Of a stretch of DNA of 64,000 bases, positions 25,940 through 34,332 are shown piece after piece. The stretch spans positions 1 to 64,000 of IMG/VR virus record IMGVR_UViG_3300028891_000081. One strand, given 5' to 3'. A model generated the notes under the pieces. The model had not been told where the DNA came from, searched no databases, and was given only the letters and a program-made list of their open reading frames with translations. The stretch is from a virus. Made by a program: the position numbers and the translations under genes. The stretch's first letter is position 1, and every line of letters starts with the position of its first letter.

Positions 25940-26323
25940 ATGAGGTTTAGAAGGATAAAACGTATCTCAGAGGAGATACTCAATGAACCAGTGGAGATAC
26001 ACCTATCATCTGCTCTTGAGGATGAGATAGGATGTATAGCTTTGGTTAACAACTCTCTTCATATATTCGTCAACTCGAATATATGCAAGTCTGAGGAACA
26101 AGTGGTGGCTACTGTAGTGCATGAAATAGCTCACAAGTTATCCAAGACGAAGTATCATGACAATGAATATTACAGGAACCAAGATAAAGTAGCTGAAGTC
26201 TTTAGCTCTAGAATGAACATTCCAAAGGAGAATCTTGACAAGCTGCTATCTGGGATAAACGTTAAAGAGATTCTGGAATGTAGTGGGAGATACCAGGGAG
26301 TTAGGAAATATGGTCAGAGATGA
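25940..26323 (+). CDS. Small HExxH metallopeptidase-like protein
   Basis: 127 residues. HEIAH at residues 61-65 in a helix (VATVVHEIAHKLS) is a zincin signature, and a downstream Asp/Glu region (DKVAEVFSSRM) could give the third ligand. It follows the amidoligase and amidotransferase genes closely and may belong to the same peptide-modifying set. Substrate unknown. Confidence 0.65.
   Translation: MRFRRIKRISEEILNEPVEIHLSSALEDEIGCIALVNNSLHIFVNSNICKSEEQVVATVVHEIAHKLSKTKYHDNEYYRNQDKVAEVFSSRMNIPKENLDKLLSGINVKEILECSGRYQGVRKYGQR
26060..26085 (+). repeat. Perfect 10-bp inverted repeat inside a gene
   Basis: CATATATTCG-TCAACT-CGAATATATG inside the HExxH gene. AT-rich and perfect, but different from the 19-bp family. 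It may be a chance product of the codons. Confidence 0.45.
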
Positions 26324-26504
26324 GTACATTAAGGTTCCATTCCTCTCCAGAATGGAGCTATGGAAGCATAAGCAAAGGCTGAGAAGACTTGGACTTGACA
26401 CCAGATGTTTAAGGGAAGAATATGATATTACTACTGGAAAGCTTTATCTCCTTATTCCTAAAGTATTCAGGAGAGTAGCTGAAGAAGCTATGAAGGAAGG
26501 GTAG
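26310..26504 (+). CDS. Small basic protein, unknown
   Basis: 64 residues from ATG 26310, overlapping the previous gene. Helix with KHKQRLRRLGLDTRCLREEY, then a strand-helix end (KLYLLIPKVFRRVAEEAMKE). No family recognised. Confidence 0.5.
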   Translation: MVRDEYIKVPFLSRMELWKHKQRLRRLGLDTRCLREEYDITTGKLYLLIPKVFRRVAEEAMKEG

Positions 26505-26531
26505 TTACCAGATTGTTAGAAGTGATGAAAA

Positions 26532-26762
26532 ATGTTTCTGTTAGAGCTGAGAAATAGAGAGGAAGACATCAGAAAAGATATAATAGAAATCATTAAGAAG
26601 GCTGAAAAGAACTGTAACCATACAGACAAGGATCTCATTGTCTTTGTGGTTAGAGCTATCCCCTATGGCATAATAGTATGTAAGGAGTGCTTCATTAAGA
26701 TAGTTCCTAAATTAAGGAACAGAAAAGCTATACTCCCTAGATTTGTTGAAGGTTATTACTGA
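26532..26762 (+). CDS. Tandem Cys/His small protein 1
   Basis: 76 residues. Shows the pattern shared by five tandem genes: a helix ending in Cys-x-His (KNCNH), hydrophobic strands, then a CxxC helix closing with LRNR (VCKECFIKIVPKLRNR). Probably binds one zinc. First of the series; paralogous to the next gene over its full length. Confidence 0.62.
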   Translation: MFLLELRNREEDIRKDIIEIIKKAEKNCNHTDKDLIVFVVRAIPYGIIVCKECFIKIVPKLRNRKAILPRFVEGYY

Positions 26763-26781
26763 ATCTTATGGAGATACGTCT

Positions 26782-26970
26782 ATGTCATACAGAGGAGTAC
26801 TAGAGATGAGAGAAGAAGTATTGGGTATTGTAAAGGAAGCTGAGAGGAAGTGTGAACATTCAGACAAGAGGCTATTCATTTTTCTAGTGGGGTCTATGCC
26901 ATTTGGAGCTATATTGTGTAACAGCTGTTTTTGTAAGATAGCTTCAAAGCTGAAGAATAGGGAGCCATAA
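26782..26970 (+). CDS. Tandem Cys/His small protein 2
   Basis: 62 residues from ATG 26782 (GGAG eight bases upstream). KCEHSDKRLFIFLVG then LCNSCFCKIASKLKNR aligns with protein 1. Ends right after the NR motif. Confidence 0.6.
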   Translation: MSYRGVLEMREEVLGIVKEAERKCEHSDKRLFIFLVGSMPFGAILCNSCFCKIASKLKNREP

Positions 26971-27066
26971 GTCCGGAAATAAGGGAATAGAAGAACAGTC
27001 TGAAATGTGTAATGCTTATAGAGATAGTGATATTTGTTACTACTCTTGTAAATGGGATGAGTAAGG

Positions 27067-27627
27067 ATGTCTGAAATACAAGAGCTAATTGAAAGTGCAG
27101 AAGCTAAATGTTCAAGTCATACTAAACAAGTGATAGTCACCTTTAGGTTCCCGTATGACTCAAATAGGGGACGACTTAGGACAGTACAGACCAAGCTATG
27201 TCTCAACTGCTTCAATGAGCTAGAACCAAGGGTTAGAAATAGAGGTGGAATAGTTCATAGGGTTGTTACCATAGAGTCTGTAGAAGAGCTGTGTATATGG
27301 TGTAAAAAGAATCCTCGTATGGAAAACTCTACCCTATGTGAAGACTGTTATGAAGCTAATGAGAAAGATGCAAGTCTAGGTAATGGAGAATACAGGTTTA
27401 TTTGTCCAGTATGCAAGAGAGATTTACAGGGTAGACTGGTGTGCCCAGAATGTGGGATAATAAGACTTTCAGTACTTACTGTGCCGAGACACTGTCACGT
27501 GTGTCACTGTAGGTTTTTCTATGAGGACAAGTTTGGGGTTACCAGATGTTGGTGCTGCAACTCTGAATGGAGAGAGAGTGAGATAGACAGGATAATAATG
27601 GAGCATATCAGAAAATACTTTAGATAG
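27067..27627 (+). CDS. Tandem Cys/His protein 3 with extra zinc ribbons
   Basis: 186 residues. The N-terminal 60 residues match the tandem family (KCSSHTKQ..., LCLNCFNELEPRVRNR). The rest adds CIWCKKN...CEDC, CPVCKRDLQGRLVCPEC and CHVCHCRF...CWCC, i.e. about three more Cys4 sites. A fusion or extended member, likely nucleic-acid or protein binding. Confidence 0.65.
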   Translation: MSEIQELIESAEAKCSSHTKQVIVTFRFPYDSNRGRLRTVQTKLCLNCFNELEPRVRNRGGIVHRVVTIESVEELCIWCKKNPRMENSTLCEDCYEANEKDASLGNGEYRFICPVCKRDLQGRLVCPECGIIRLSVLTVPRHCHVCHCRFFYEDKFGVTRCWCCNSEWRESEIDRIIMEHIRKYFR

Positions 27628-27640
27628 GTGGACTCAAGAA

Positions 27641-27919
27641 ATGAGCCTAATATATCAGGATAAATGTGGTATCCCGGAACACGATGCTGTGAGAATGCTA
27701 ATAAACATGATAAGTCATAGGTGCAACTCAAGTTGTCACACCGTTAGGGAGGCATATGTGGTTTATGTCCTTCCACTAAGGAGAATATATCATATAGGGG
27801 GTAGCTACTATTTGAAATATGCCACTGTTCTATGCCATAAGTGTGCAGACGAGCTTCTAAAGAGGCTAGCCAATAGGGGATACCAAGCTTCTTTACATGG
27901 TATCCTTATGATAAGGTGA
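27641..27919 (+). CDS. Tandem Cys/His small protein 4
   Basis: 92 residues. RCNSSCHTVREAYVVYVLP followed after a 20-residue loop by LCHKCADELLKRLANRG, the family signature. The N-terminus is a helix as in the others. Confidence 0.62.
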   Translation: MSLIYQDKCGIPEHDAVRMLINMISHRCNSSCHTVREAYVVYVLPLRRIYHIGGSYYLKYATVLCHKCADELLKRLANRGYQASLHGILMIR

Positions 27920-27925
27920 TGCGTT

Positions 27926-28210
27926 ATGAGCTTTTCTCTGGATGATTGTGCTGTATATGAGGATGAGAGTTCCTCTTTAGACGAGATTGTTAGACTGGTG
28001 TCTTTTGTATCTGACATGTGCAAGTCTAATAAACATGAAGGTAGACGTATCTATACTGTGTCAGTCTATAAACATTCGTTACCAGGGTACATACCATGGA
28101 GATGTACTAAGATGCTCTGCCGTAGCTGTGCTGATAAGCTCCGTCAGAAGCTTAGGAATAGAAATCTGCTAGGCTTTGTTACTATGGGAGATCTTGTTAG
28201 TGTTTTCTAG
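27926..28210 (+). CDS. Tandem Cys/His small protein 5
   Basis: 94 residues. MCKSNKHEGRRIYTVSVY then LCRSCADKLRQKLRNRN; closest to protein 4. Acidic N-terminus. Last of the tandem series. Confidence 0.62.
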   Translation: MSFSLDDCAVYEDESSSLDEIVRLVSFVSDMCKSNKHEGRRIYTVSVYKHSLPGYIPWRCTKMLCRSCADKLRQKLRNRNLLGFVTMGDLVSVF

Positions 28211-28249
28211 CTAGGTATGTTGTTCGTTAAAAGCTAGGGGTACTTACCC

Positions 28250-28762
28250 ATGCTTGATAGAGAGGAAGCTAGGAAGCTTATCCATTCTAAATCCTATAAA
28301 ATAGCTAGACTGAAGGAGCTTACGAGGTATTCTGAAGAAGAAGCAGCTAAGATAGTTGAGTCTATGATAAGAGAGTTTGGTGAAGGACACTTAAACCGGG
28401 TCTCATCCTTCAAGGTGTTAAAGGGCATAGTCAGATATTATTTGTTTGTTACATTGCCAAGTGAAGACATACTTGGTGTTATAGGGGTAGATGTAAAAGT
28501 CAGGAAAATAGGGTCTCTTGTAGTACATGACAAGTACAGGAGACTTGGAATAGCTAGCATCTTATTGAACCATGCTCTCAGTGTTATTAGAGATGAAGCT
28601 TTTGGAGTGAAGAGGGATTTGTTTCTGGCATGTGCATACGTAAGAAAGAACAATGAAGCTGGTATAAGATTCTTCCAGAGACATGGCTTCTCTAAGTCTG
28701 CAATCTTAGAAAGAAGCTATATGATGGCTAAGATTTTAAGAAGAAAGGAGGGAGAGACATGA
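28250..28762 (+). CDS. GNAT-family acetyltransferase
   Basis: 170 residues. Acetyl-CoA-binding motif A is visible as VVHDKYRRLGIASILLNHAL (R/Q-x-x-G-x-G/A type) and motif B as CAYVRKNNEAGIRFFQRHGF. Transfers an acyl group from acetyl-CoA to an amine; the substrate is unknown. Its ATG overlap with the next membrane protein gene suggests co-expression. Confidence 0.88.
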   Translation: MLDREEARKLIHSKSYKIARLKELTRYSEEEAAKIVESMIREFGEGHLNRVSSFKVLKGIVRYYLFVTLPSEDILGVIGVDVKVRKIGSLVVHDKYRRLGIASILLNHALSVIRDEAFGVKRDLFLACAYVRKNNEAGIRFFQRHGFSKSAILERSYMMAKILRRKEGET

Positions 28763-29103
28763 CGAGAGTACTCCTTTTATTTGTCAAGTTCCTGATTGGT
28801 AAATGGAAAGAGATAGTAAAGGGAAAGCTCCTGGAGATAGCTATGATCATCAGGGTGATATTGCCAGCTGTACTTTTTGGATGTCATCTAGCTTTCGGAA
28901 TATTTGGGGCTATGGTGTGGATAATACCGGATATGGAACACAAAATTATAGAGGATACTAGTGTTATATGGTTGCCAATGTTGTTCAGGTACACCACAAT
29001 GAGCTTGCTGGTTTATCCTGGCATGCTCCTTATCGGTTACATTAGAGAGGAATGGGAGGAGTTTAAAAACAACTATCTGAGGGATATAGCTAGGAGACTG
29101 TAA
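28759..29103 (+). CDS. Membrane protein, two TM segments
   Basis: 114 residues. Two hydrophobic segments (IIRVILPAVLFGCHLAFGIF and TTMSLLVYPGMLLIGYI) with charged ends. Overlaps the GNAT gene by four bases. No family recognised. Confidence 0.6.
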   Translation: MTRVLLLFVKFLIGKWKEIVKGKLLEIAMIIRVILPAVLFGCHLAFGIFGAMVWIIPDMEHKIIEDTSVIWLPMLFRYTTMSLLVYPGMLLIGYIREEWEEFKNNYLRDIARRL

Positions 29104-29119
29104 AGCTTTTATTCTATAC

Positions 29120-29359
29120 ATGACATTAGATTTGGATATGAAGAACCTACTGGATAAGGTTATAGGAGCTTTCTTTCTTTACCTTACCACCTTGTGTGTC
29201 TATGCTATTTGCCAGCTTACCCTTGTCATCGACAAGCTATTAAAGTACGGCTTTTATCAATCTATAGTAGGGATTACACTGTCCCTCCTTATGATAGGTG
29301 TCCTGACTATAGGACTTGTAATATCATTAGGTATAGGATTGATGCTCTTAGCTGAATAA
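29120..29359 (+). CDS. Membrane protein, two TM segments
   Basis: 79 residues, very hydrophobic (GAFFLYLTTLCVYAICQLTL; GITLSLLMIGVLTIGLVISL). Stop codon abuts palindrome copy 6. No family recognised. Confidence 0.6.
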   Translation: MTLDLDMKNLLDKVIGAFFLYLTTLCVYAICQLTLVIDKLLKYGFYQSIVGITLSLLMIGVLTIGLVISLGIGLMLLAE

Positions 29360-29378
29360 GTATATCTCTCGGATATAG
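29360..29378 (+). repeat. Dispersed 19-bp palindrome, copy 6
   Basis: GTATATC-TCTCG-GATATAG, immediately after a stop codon and about 30 bases before the next gene. Confidence 0.75.
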
Positions 29379-29406
29379 ATATAAGTAAGCCAGAGGGTTA
29401 CTACAG

Positions 29407-29625
29407 TTGAAGAGAACTATATCGTTCAAAGTGTCTGAGGAAGCTTACAATGCAATCCATGGACTGAAGAACTCTAGAGGGTATACCCTTAAAAGGTTCA
29501 TTCTATTGTCAATAGTCAAGTGGATTAAAGCTCACAAGAAGCTCAATCCACCATTGTCACATTATTACGATAGGAAACTGAGGATAATCCAAAGGGAGCT
29601 CCAGGAGATGGATGATAGACCATGA
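29407..29625 (+). CDS. Ribbon-helix-helix-like small protein
   Basis: 72 residues from TTG 29407. KRTISFKVSEEAYNAIHGL then RGYTLKRFILLSIVKWI has the strand-helix-helix layout of RHH DNA-binding proteins. It sits right after palindrome copy 6, so it is a candidate for a protein that binds that repeat; this is speculation. Confidence 0.5.
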   Translation: MKRTISFKVSEEAYNAIHGLKNSRGYTLKRFILLSIVKWIKAHKKLNPPLSHYYDRKLRIIQRELQEMDDRP

Positions 29626-29628
29626 ACC

Positions 29629-29775
29629 ATGCTATCAGAAAAAGAGTGGTATAGGCTTCCTATCTACTTGCCCTATTGTGAAGAGTTCTGGAGCTTGTAT
29701 CTAAAGAAGGCATGGCAGAGCTTAAGCTTAGATACAAGTGTCCAGTTTGTAAACGAACCTTCCTTAATGTCTTAA
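29629..29775 (+). CDS. Small ORF, uncertain
   Basis: 48 codons from ATG 29629 (LSEKEWYRLPIYLPYCEEFW). Overlaps a zinc-ribbon frame in another phase, so only one of the two may be real. Weak support. Confidence 0.3.
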   Translation: MLSEKEWYRLPIYLPYCEEFWSLYLKKAWQSLSLDTSVQFVNEPSLMS

Positions 29776-29939
29776 AAGTAACAGAATGGATGGAGGAATG
29801 AGAGATTACTGTCTATGGGACTTATATCGATAAGAATGGAGTGAAGAGATGCAAGTATCTGAATAAGAAGTATCCTGAAGAATGTTACAAGTGTAAGCAT
29901 TACTTGAGGATATATTGTGGATGTGACTATGAGTTCTAA
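29712..29939 (+). pseudogene. Zinc-ribbon gene interrupted by in-frame TGA
   Basis: ATG 29712 gives 29 residues with YKCPVCKRTF, then TGA at 29799-29801. The same frame continues open for 45 codons with a second Cys set (KRCKYL, EECYKCKHYLRIYCGC) to TAA 29937-29939. GGAGGA lies just before the TGA and could start the second part at ATT. It could be a broken gene, two adjoining genes or readthrough. Confidence 0.4.
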
Positions 29940-29951
29940 TTCATAGGAGGT

Positions 29952-30947
29952 ATGAGCTTGTCTGAAGAGTTAATGAAGCAAATGCTAGAGACTCTAAAGA
30001 AAATGCAAGAGCAGATGGCTGAAAAAGCTAGTTCAGAGTCAGATGTAGAAGATGAATGGACTATCACAAGTGAACCATTCCAGGAAGATATGGATCTGTC
30101 CAGAAGGGAGGACTATGAAGAGCTGATAACAATACCCACTGACATGACACAGAAGAAGAAGCTTGAAGTGTATAGGACTGAGACCCTACTGGATAGGCTG
30201 TTTCTGGATAATTCTGACAAGTGCATAAACGGTATACCACTAGGTATTCAGCTGTCTATAACCGGAACCCCCGGAGCTGGGAAATCAATACTCATGGAAG
30301 AGGTAGCCATTAGGGCAGCTCACAGGGGCACAAAAGTACTCTATGTGACTTCAGAGGATATCTTCATATCTAGCACTGGAAGGTATGACTTGCAGAGTAG
30401 AATGATGGACAAATCTATGTTCCTCGGACTGGAATGGAGTAAGATAAGGGAGAACCTTTATGTTATGGATACTGTGGCTAAGCCAGAGCTTAGGGAATGG
30501 AACACATTTGCTGAAGTTCTAAGGTATACCTCTGAGAGGAATGACATCAAGCTAATCATTATAGATTCAGTAACAATACTTGAGTCTTATAGGGGAGCCT
30601 TGAAGTACAGGGTTATGGAGTTAGCTAGGTTCAATCAGACCAGAGGTATTACCGGTCTTTATGTAAATCAGAGGATAGCTGAGAGCTTTGACAAATATGA
30701 TGTAGCCGGTGGGATAGCTTTGATACATAACTTGGATGCTACTGTCTTGGTTGACAAAGGTAGAACCTACTATGGAGACCAGACAGAAGACTTGGGAGTG
30801 AAGAGAGGAGCTGTAACCTACATGGTTAGGGTAGCTGACTGTAGGTTATGTGGCTTTGTAAGGGAGCATATCCAGACATACATCACAAAGCATGGACTAT
30901 TACGAGTAACACCTAAGGGAGAAGAGGTACTAAGGAAATATGCATAG
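29952..30947 (+). CDS. KaiC/RadA-type RecA-fold ATPase
   Basis: 331 residues. After a charged 100-residue N-terminus comes Walker A GTPGAGKS (Lys111) and Walker B LIIIDSV. The order of strands (VLYVTSED, ITGLYVNQR) fits the RadA/RadB/KaiC group. An unusual CRLCGF pair sits near the C-terminus, before a wHTH-like end (ITKHGLLRVTPKGEEVLRK). Likely recombination or DNA handling; AGGAGGT is upstream. Confidence 0.8.
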   Translation: MSLSEELMKQMLETLKKMQEQMAEKASSESDVEDEWTITSEPFQEDMDLSRREDYEELITIPTDMTQKKKLEVYRTETLLDRLFLDNSDKCINGIPLGIQLSITGTPGAGKSILMEEVAIRAAHRGTKVLYVTSEDIFISSTGRYDLQSRMMDKSMFLGLEWSKIRENLYVMDTVAKPELREWNTFAEVLRYTSERNDIKLIIIDSVTILESYRGALKYRVMELARFNQTRGITGLYVNQRIAESFDKYDVAGGIALIHNLDATVLVDKGRTYYGDQTEDLGVKRGAVTYMVRVADCRLCGFVREHIQTYITKHGLLRVTPKGEEVLRKYA

Positions 30948-30976
30948 GACAGCTACTTTATTGGGGTGATAGCTGT

Positions 30977-31219
30977 TTGGAAGAGGATACTATTCTATGG
31001 AAAGATATTCCCAGAGACATGAGATGTCCTGAGTGTGGTTCAAGAGTGTTCAAGGCTACTGGAAGCTTCAAAGCCAGATTCTATGGAGTGTTCCAGATTA
31101 GAGGTGGAAGGATAGTTCAAGTAGAGAATATCAGTGAACATGAAGAGTACAGAACTGTTAACAATATATGGTGTGCTGTATGTGGAGCTGACCTAGCTAA
31201 GTTATGTTCTGGAGCTTAA
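30977..31219 (+). CDS. Zinc-ribbon protein
   Basis: 80 residues from TTG 30977. CPECG (residue 15) and CAVCG (near 70) flank a beta-rich middle, a classical zinc ribbon. Follows the KaiC-like gene and may work with it. Confidence 0.6.
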   Translation: MEEDTILWKDIPRDMRCPECGSRVFKATGSFKARFYGVFQIRGGRIVQVENISEHEEYRTVNNIWCAVCGADLAKLCSGA

Positions 31220-31250
31220 TGTTCCTTCTTAGTTGAAGGATGGATTGTTA

Positions 31251-31592
31251 ATGGAGCACATAAATGTCCTAGAAAGGCTCATAGAGAATAGAACCAAGCA
31301 GCTAGCTACCAATCCAACAGAGAGACTATTAGAAGAGACTATGGATATTCTGTGTGTCTTAGATCTTGACGATGAGGCCATGGTGAAAGCTCTTATACTA
31401 TTGAAGAGAGCTAACCCATCTTATTTTGTCAATACAGCTCCCCACCTCATTTCATTCCAGAAGATAGTCAGGAGGTTGGGAGGATACATTATGGCTAATT
31501 CAGACAAGATAGAAGCTCTTAAGTCCAAGAGCTATGAGGAGATTATGTCGTCTCTTACAAAGCATAATAGCCGGATAGGAGAGAATAAGTAG
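31251..31592 (+). CDS. Helical protein, unknown
   Basis: 113 residues from ATG 31251 (TTG 31233 also in frame). All helices (NVLERLIENRTKQLATN, EETMDILCVLDLDDEAMVKA). Lies in the KaiC-ligase gene run. No family recognised. Confidence 0.55.
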   Translation: MEHINVLERLIENRTKQLATNPTERLLEETMDILCVLDLDDEAMVKALILLKRANPSYFVNTAPHLISFQKIVRRLGGYIMANSDKIEALKSKSYEEIMSSLTKHNSRIGENK

Positions 31593-31593
31593 C

Positions 31594-31896
31594 ATGACTT
31601 ATGGGAAGTTCAACAGCTGGAGACAAAAGTATCTGTCTGTAATCCCAGAGTACCTTGAAATACGTAACTACAAGTTAATGTTTGCCAGAGCTATCAGGAA
31701 CATAGACAGCTTTGATGGATGGTTCACACACTTCGATGTAGCTTATACTTCCGACATTACTCATGGAAGAGCTATCTACATTCTAAAACTTCTAGTACGT
31801 CATGGCCTTATAGAAAAGAAACGAGTTACTGGTAAGAGAGAGGTTACTCTATACCGGAAGACTCCTAAATGGTATAAGGATATCAAAGTGACGTAA
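31594..31896 (+). CDS. Winged-helix protein
   Basis: 100 residues. FDVAYTSDITHGRAIYILKL then LVRHGLIEKKRVTGKREVTLY reads as a winged helix-turn-helix with the wing at the end. Probably a DNA-binding regulator; its gene is two bases before the ligase gene. Confidence 0.62.
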   Translation: MTYGKFNSWRQKYLSVIPEYLEIRNYKLMFARAIRNIDSFDGWFTHFDVAYTSDITHGRAIYILKLLVRHGLIEKKRVTGKREVTLYRKTPKWYKDIKVT

Positions 31897-31898
31897 GG

Positions 31899-33626
31899 AT
31901 GTCTCTGGTGGATGTACCTGACAAGGCTAGTCTTGTCTTTAGCTTGACTATACCAGCTACCATAGCCCGTATGGAAAAGGCTGGATACAATGAAGTTGAG
32001 ATAGCTAGGGAGCTAAATCTGCCGTTCCATATGGTTGTACTGATAAAGAAGGGCTACAAGCTAAACAAGAAGATTCTCTTTATGCATCTTGTAGACTTCT
32101 ATAAGAGAGTAAGCTCGATGGCTAGTATGAAGGGAAAGAAGACTGAGGTAGCCAGATTCCTAGCTGGGTTCCCAATATCATATGAGAAGAAGATACGGTT
32201 GTTACTTGGAGAGGTAAGTGATGCACCATATGGTGTAGCTGAGTCTACCATACTGGAAGCTCTCAGGATAGCAAACAACCAAACTCCAGCCTACATGGAT
32301 AGACTATTCCATGAGTATGGTGAAATAGGTGAAATAGCTCAGCTCCTGGCTAGAGAGAAAGAGCCAGAGCTGTTACTGGATGAAGTGTATTATACTTTAA
32401 GGGAGATACCGAGTCTTGGAAGGTATCATAGTATTCTAGCTATAGCAAGCTTGTTTGAAAAGGCCAGTAAAGAAGAAGCTAAGTACTTGAGCAGACTATT
32501 AAGAAGGAACCTGTACATTCATTTACAGGCTCATGTTGTAGCTGTTGCAGTAAGTGAAATGTTTAAACTAGATGCTGACCTGTTAACCCAGGCTATGCTA
32601 ATCAGAGGAAGAATCCATGGGCTGTTACTTGCAAAGCTGGGCAACAAAGCTCTAAGGAAAGTCAGACTGGTACCAGGCAGGTTTATAGCTCCCATGTTAT
32701 GTTACACATTTCATAGGAACAGGATATCCTATCCGTCTCTAGTACAGGTAAAGCTAGATGGGGTTAGATGTCAGATACACAAGATAGGAGATAAAGTACA
32801 TATTTACTCCAGGACTGGAAAGCTACTGGATGATGACTACCCAGATGCCTTGGACACTAGCACAGTTAGGTCACCTAGAGCTTGCATACTTGATGGTGAG
32901 ATAATAGGACTCAAAGATGGAAAGATATTGCCTTTATATGAAGCTTTAAGACAGAAGGAAGAAGCTAGATTTGAAGCTAGAGTATTTGATGTCTTATACC
33001 ATAGGAAATCTTTACTTGGAGAACCATTGAGCTCTAGGTTAAAGACTTTACTGGAGATTCTAGAACCAGAAATAATAGTGCATGGAACCATTTGCAATAG
33101 CTACGAGGATGTAATGAAGCATTATGACAAGATAGTTGAGCAAGGGTTTGAAGGTATAGTAGTTAAGGACTTATCTTCTAAATACTATCCTGGTAGGAGA
33201 CATAGAAGCTGGCTAAAGCTAAAGAGGACAAGGGATACACTTGATGCTGTAATTGTGAAGGCCAAATACGGCTATGGAAAGCTAGGAGGTATATTTACAA
33301 GCTTTACATTGGCAGTTAGGCATGAAAGTAAGCCAGTGTTATATCCTATAGGAGACTCTACTGGTATGGATCAAGAAACATTGTCCATATTAACTGAGAA
33401 GCTCAGGCCGTTAATGACCGGTATAAGAGACAAAGAGGGAGTGTTTGTTAAGCCTAGAATAGTAGTGGAAACAGTGTTCCATGAAGTTATAAGGAGTAAG
33501 GAGTTCCCTTCTGGTTATGCTCTTAGGAATCCATCTATACTCAGGATAAGAGATGATAAAACAGTAAGAGACATCAACACAATAAATGATGTGGTAGAAG
33601 CATACAAGAAACATACTGGAATATAA
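31899..33626 (+). CDS. lig: ATP-dependent DNA ligase
   Basis: 575 residues, the archaeal LigI-like length. The N-terminal helical DNA-binding domain spans about 1-230. The adenylation domain has motif I KLDG with nucleophile Lys285, then YSRTGK, motif III DGEIIG, motif IV EGIVVKDL and motif V WLKLKR. The OB domain begins near FTSFTLAV. Seals nicks using ATP during viral replication or repair. Confidence 0.95.
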   Translation: MSLVDVPDKASLVFSLTIPATIARMEKAGYNEVEIARELNLPFHMVVLIKKGYKLNKKILFMHLVDFYKRVSSMASMKGKKTEVARFLAGFPISYEKKIRLLLGEVSDAPYGVAESTILEALRIANNQTPAYMDRLFHEYGEIGEIAQLLAREKEPELLLDEVYYTLREIPSLGRYHSILAIASLFEKASKEEAKYLSRLLRRNLYIHLQAHVVAVAVSEMFKLDADLLTQAMLIRGRIHGLLLAKLGNKALRKVRLVPGRFIAPMLCYTFHRNRISYPSLVQVKLDGVRCQIHKIGDKVHIYSRTGKLLDDDYPDALDTSTVRSPRACILDGEIIGLKDGKILPLYEALRQKEEARFEARVFDVLYHRKSLLGEPLSSRLKTLLEILEPEIIVHGTICNSYEDVMKHYDKIVEQGFEGIVVKDLSSKYYPGRRHRSWLKLKRTRDTLDAVIVKAKYGYGKLGGIFTSFTLAVRHESKPVLYPIGDSTGMDQETLSILTEKLRPLMTGIRDKEGVFVKPRIVVETVFHEVIRSKEFPSGYALRNPSILRIRDDKTVRDINTINDVVEAYKKHTGI

Positions 33627-33647
33627 TAATGGAGGTGACTACTTACT

Positions 33648-33869
33648 TTGAGGTTGAGAAGGAAGAAGATATCCATAATCCAGAGAATTAGGTTTCTAAT
33701 CAATGGTATCAAATGTATGGCTATGGTATATATTCCATCATACAGCTATGACACTGATGAATGGAGCATAGAATACCTTACATTTAGAGAGAGGATAGAC
33801 ATGTTTAAGTCTGAGCTGGAAACAGCTATTCTGGGATATGTATATATACTTGAAGACACTTTCTCATAG
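33648..33869 (+). CDS. Small basic protein, unknown
   Basis: 73 residues from TTG 33648 preceded by GGAGGTGA. Basic N-terminus (RLRRKKISIIQRIRFL), then a Tyr-rich helix. Follows the ligase gene. No family recognised. Confidence 0.5.
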   Translation: MRLRRKKISIIQRIRFLINGIKCMAMVYIPSYSYDTDEWSIEYLTFRERIDMFKSELETAILGYVYILEDTFS

Positions 33870-33939
33870 ATGCTTCATTGAGTGGACTTTTTTTGGGGTG
33901 TAAACTAAGGTGACAATACCAGACTAGGAGTATTAGTTA

Positions 33940-34110
33940 ATGAATGTAAGGAAGCTGCTCAAACGAGCTAGAAAGATCATTTATGCTTCAACAGCTTTGA
34001 CCGTTCTAGTTTTAGCTATTTATGGCTACATGATTGGCAAGCCACTTTGGGTTGTTATATTAGGTATTGGATTAGGATTATATTATGTTGCAAGAGCTAT
34101 AACAGTCTAA
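33940..34110 (+). CDS. Small membrane protein
   Basis: 56 residues from ATG 33940 with TAGGAG upstream. Basic N-terminus (VRKLLKRARK) and two hydrophobic segments (TALTVLVLAIYGYMIG, WVVILGIGLGLYYVA). Confidence 0.58.
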   Translation: MNVRKLLKRARKIIYASTALTVLVLAIYGYMIGKPLWVVILGIGLGLYYVARAITV

Positions 34111-34132
34111 AGAAGCTAAAGTGGTGTTATAC

Positions 34133-34297
34133 TTGAAGTGCATATCTTGTGGTTCTGAGATCATGGAGCATGAAGAAGCAGTATGTTCAAAATGTTTAGA
34201 GTCTTTCAGGAGAGGGGTACAGCTTGTCTTGAGAGAAATAGACAACCTCATTGATAGGCTAGACAGAATAGAACAAATAGCTATGCAGGGAAGGTAG
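34133..34297 (+). CDS. Zinc finger plus coiled coil small protein
   Basis: 54 residues from TTG 34133. CISCG and CSKC form a zinc site in the first 25 residues, followed by a helix with LREIDNLIDRLDRIEQI heptads. No family recognised. Confidence 0.55.
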   Translation: MKCISCGSEIMEHEEAVCSKCLESFRRGVQLVLREIDNLIDRLDRIEQIAMQGR

Positions 34298-34332
34298 CTG
34301 TCTATTAAAGTCAAGGATGGTGCCTTACTGAG

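Noticed and set aside
23546-33626. Inteins or introns in the amidoligase, KaiC-like or ligase genes
   Set aside because: All motifs are in order with normal spacing; no splicing-domain motifs.
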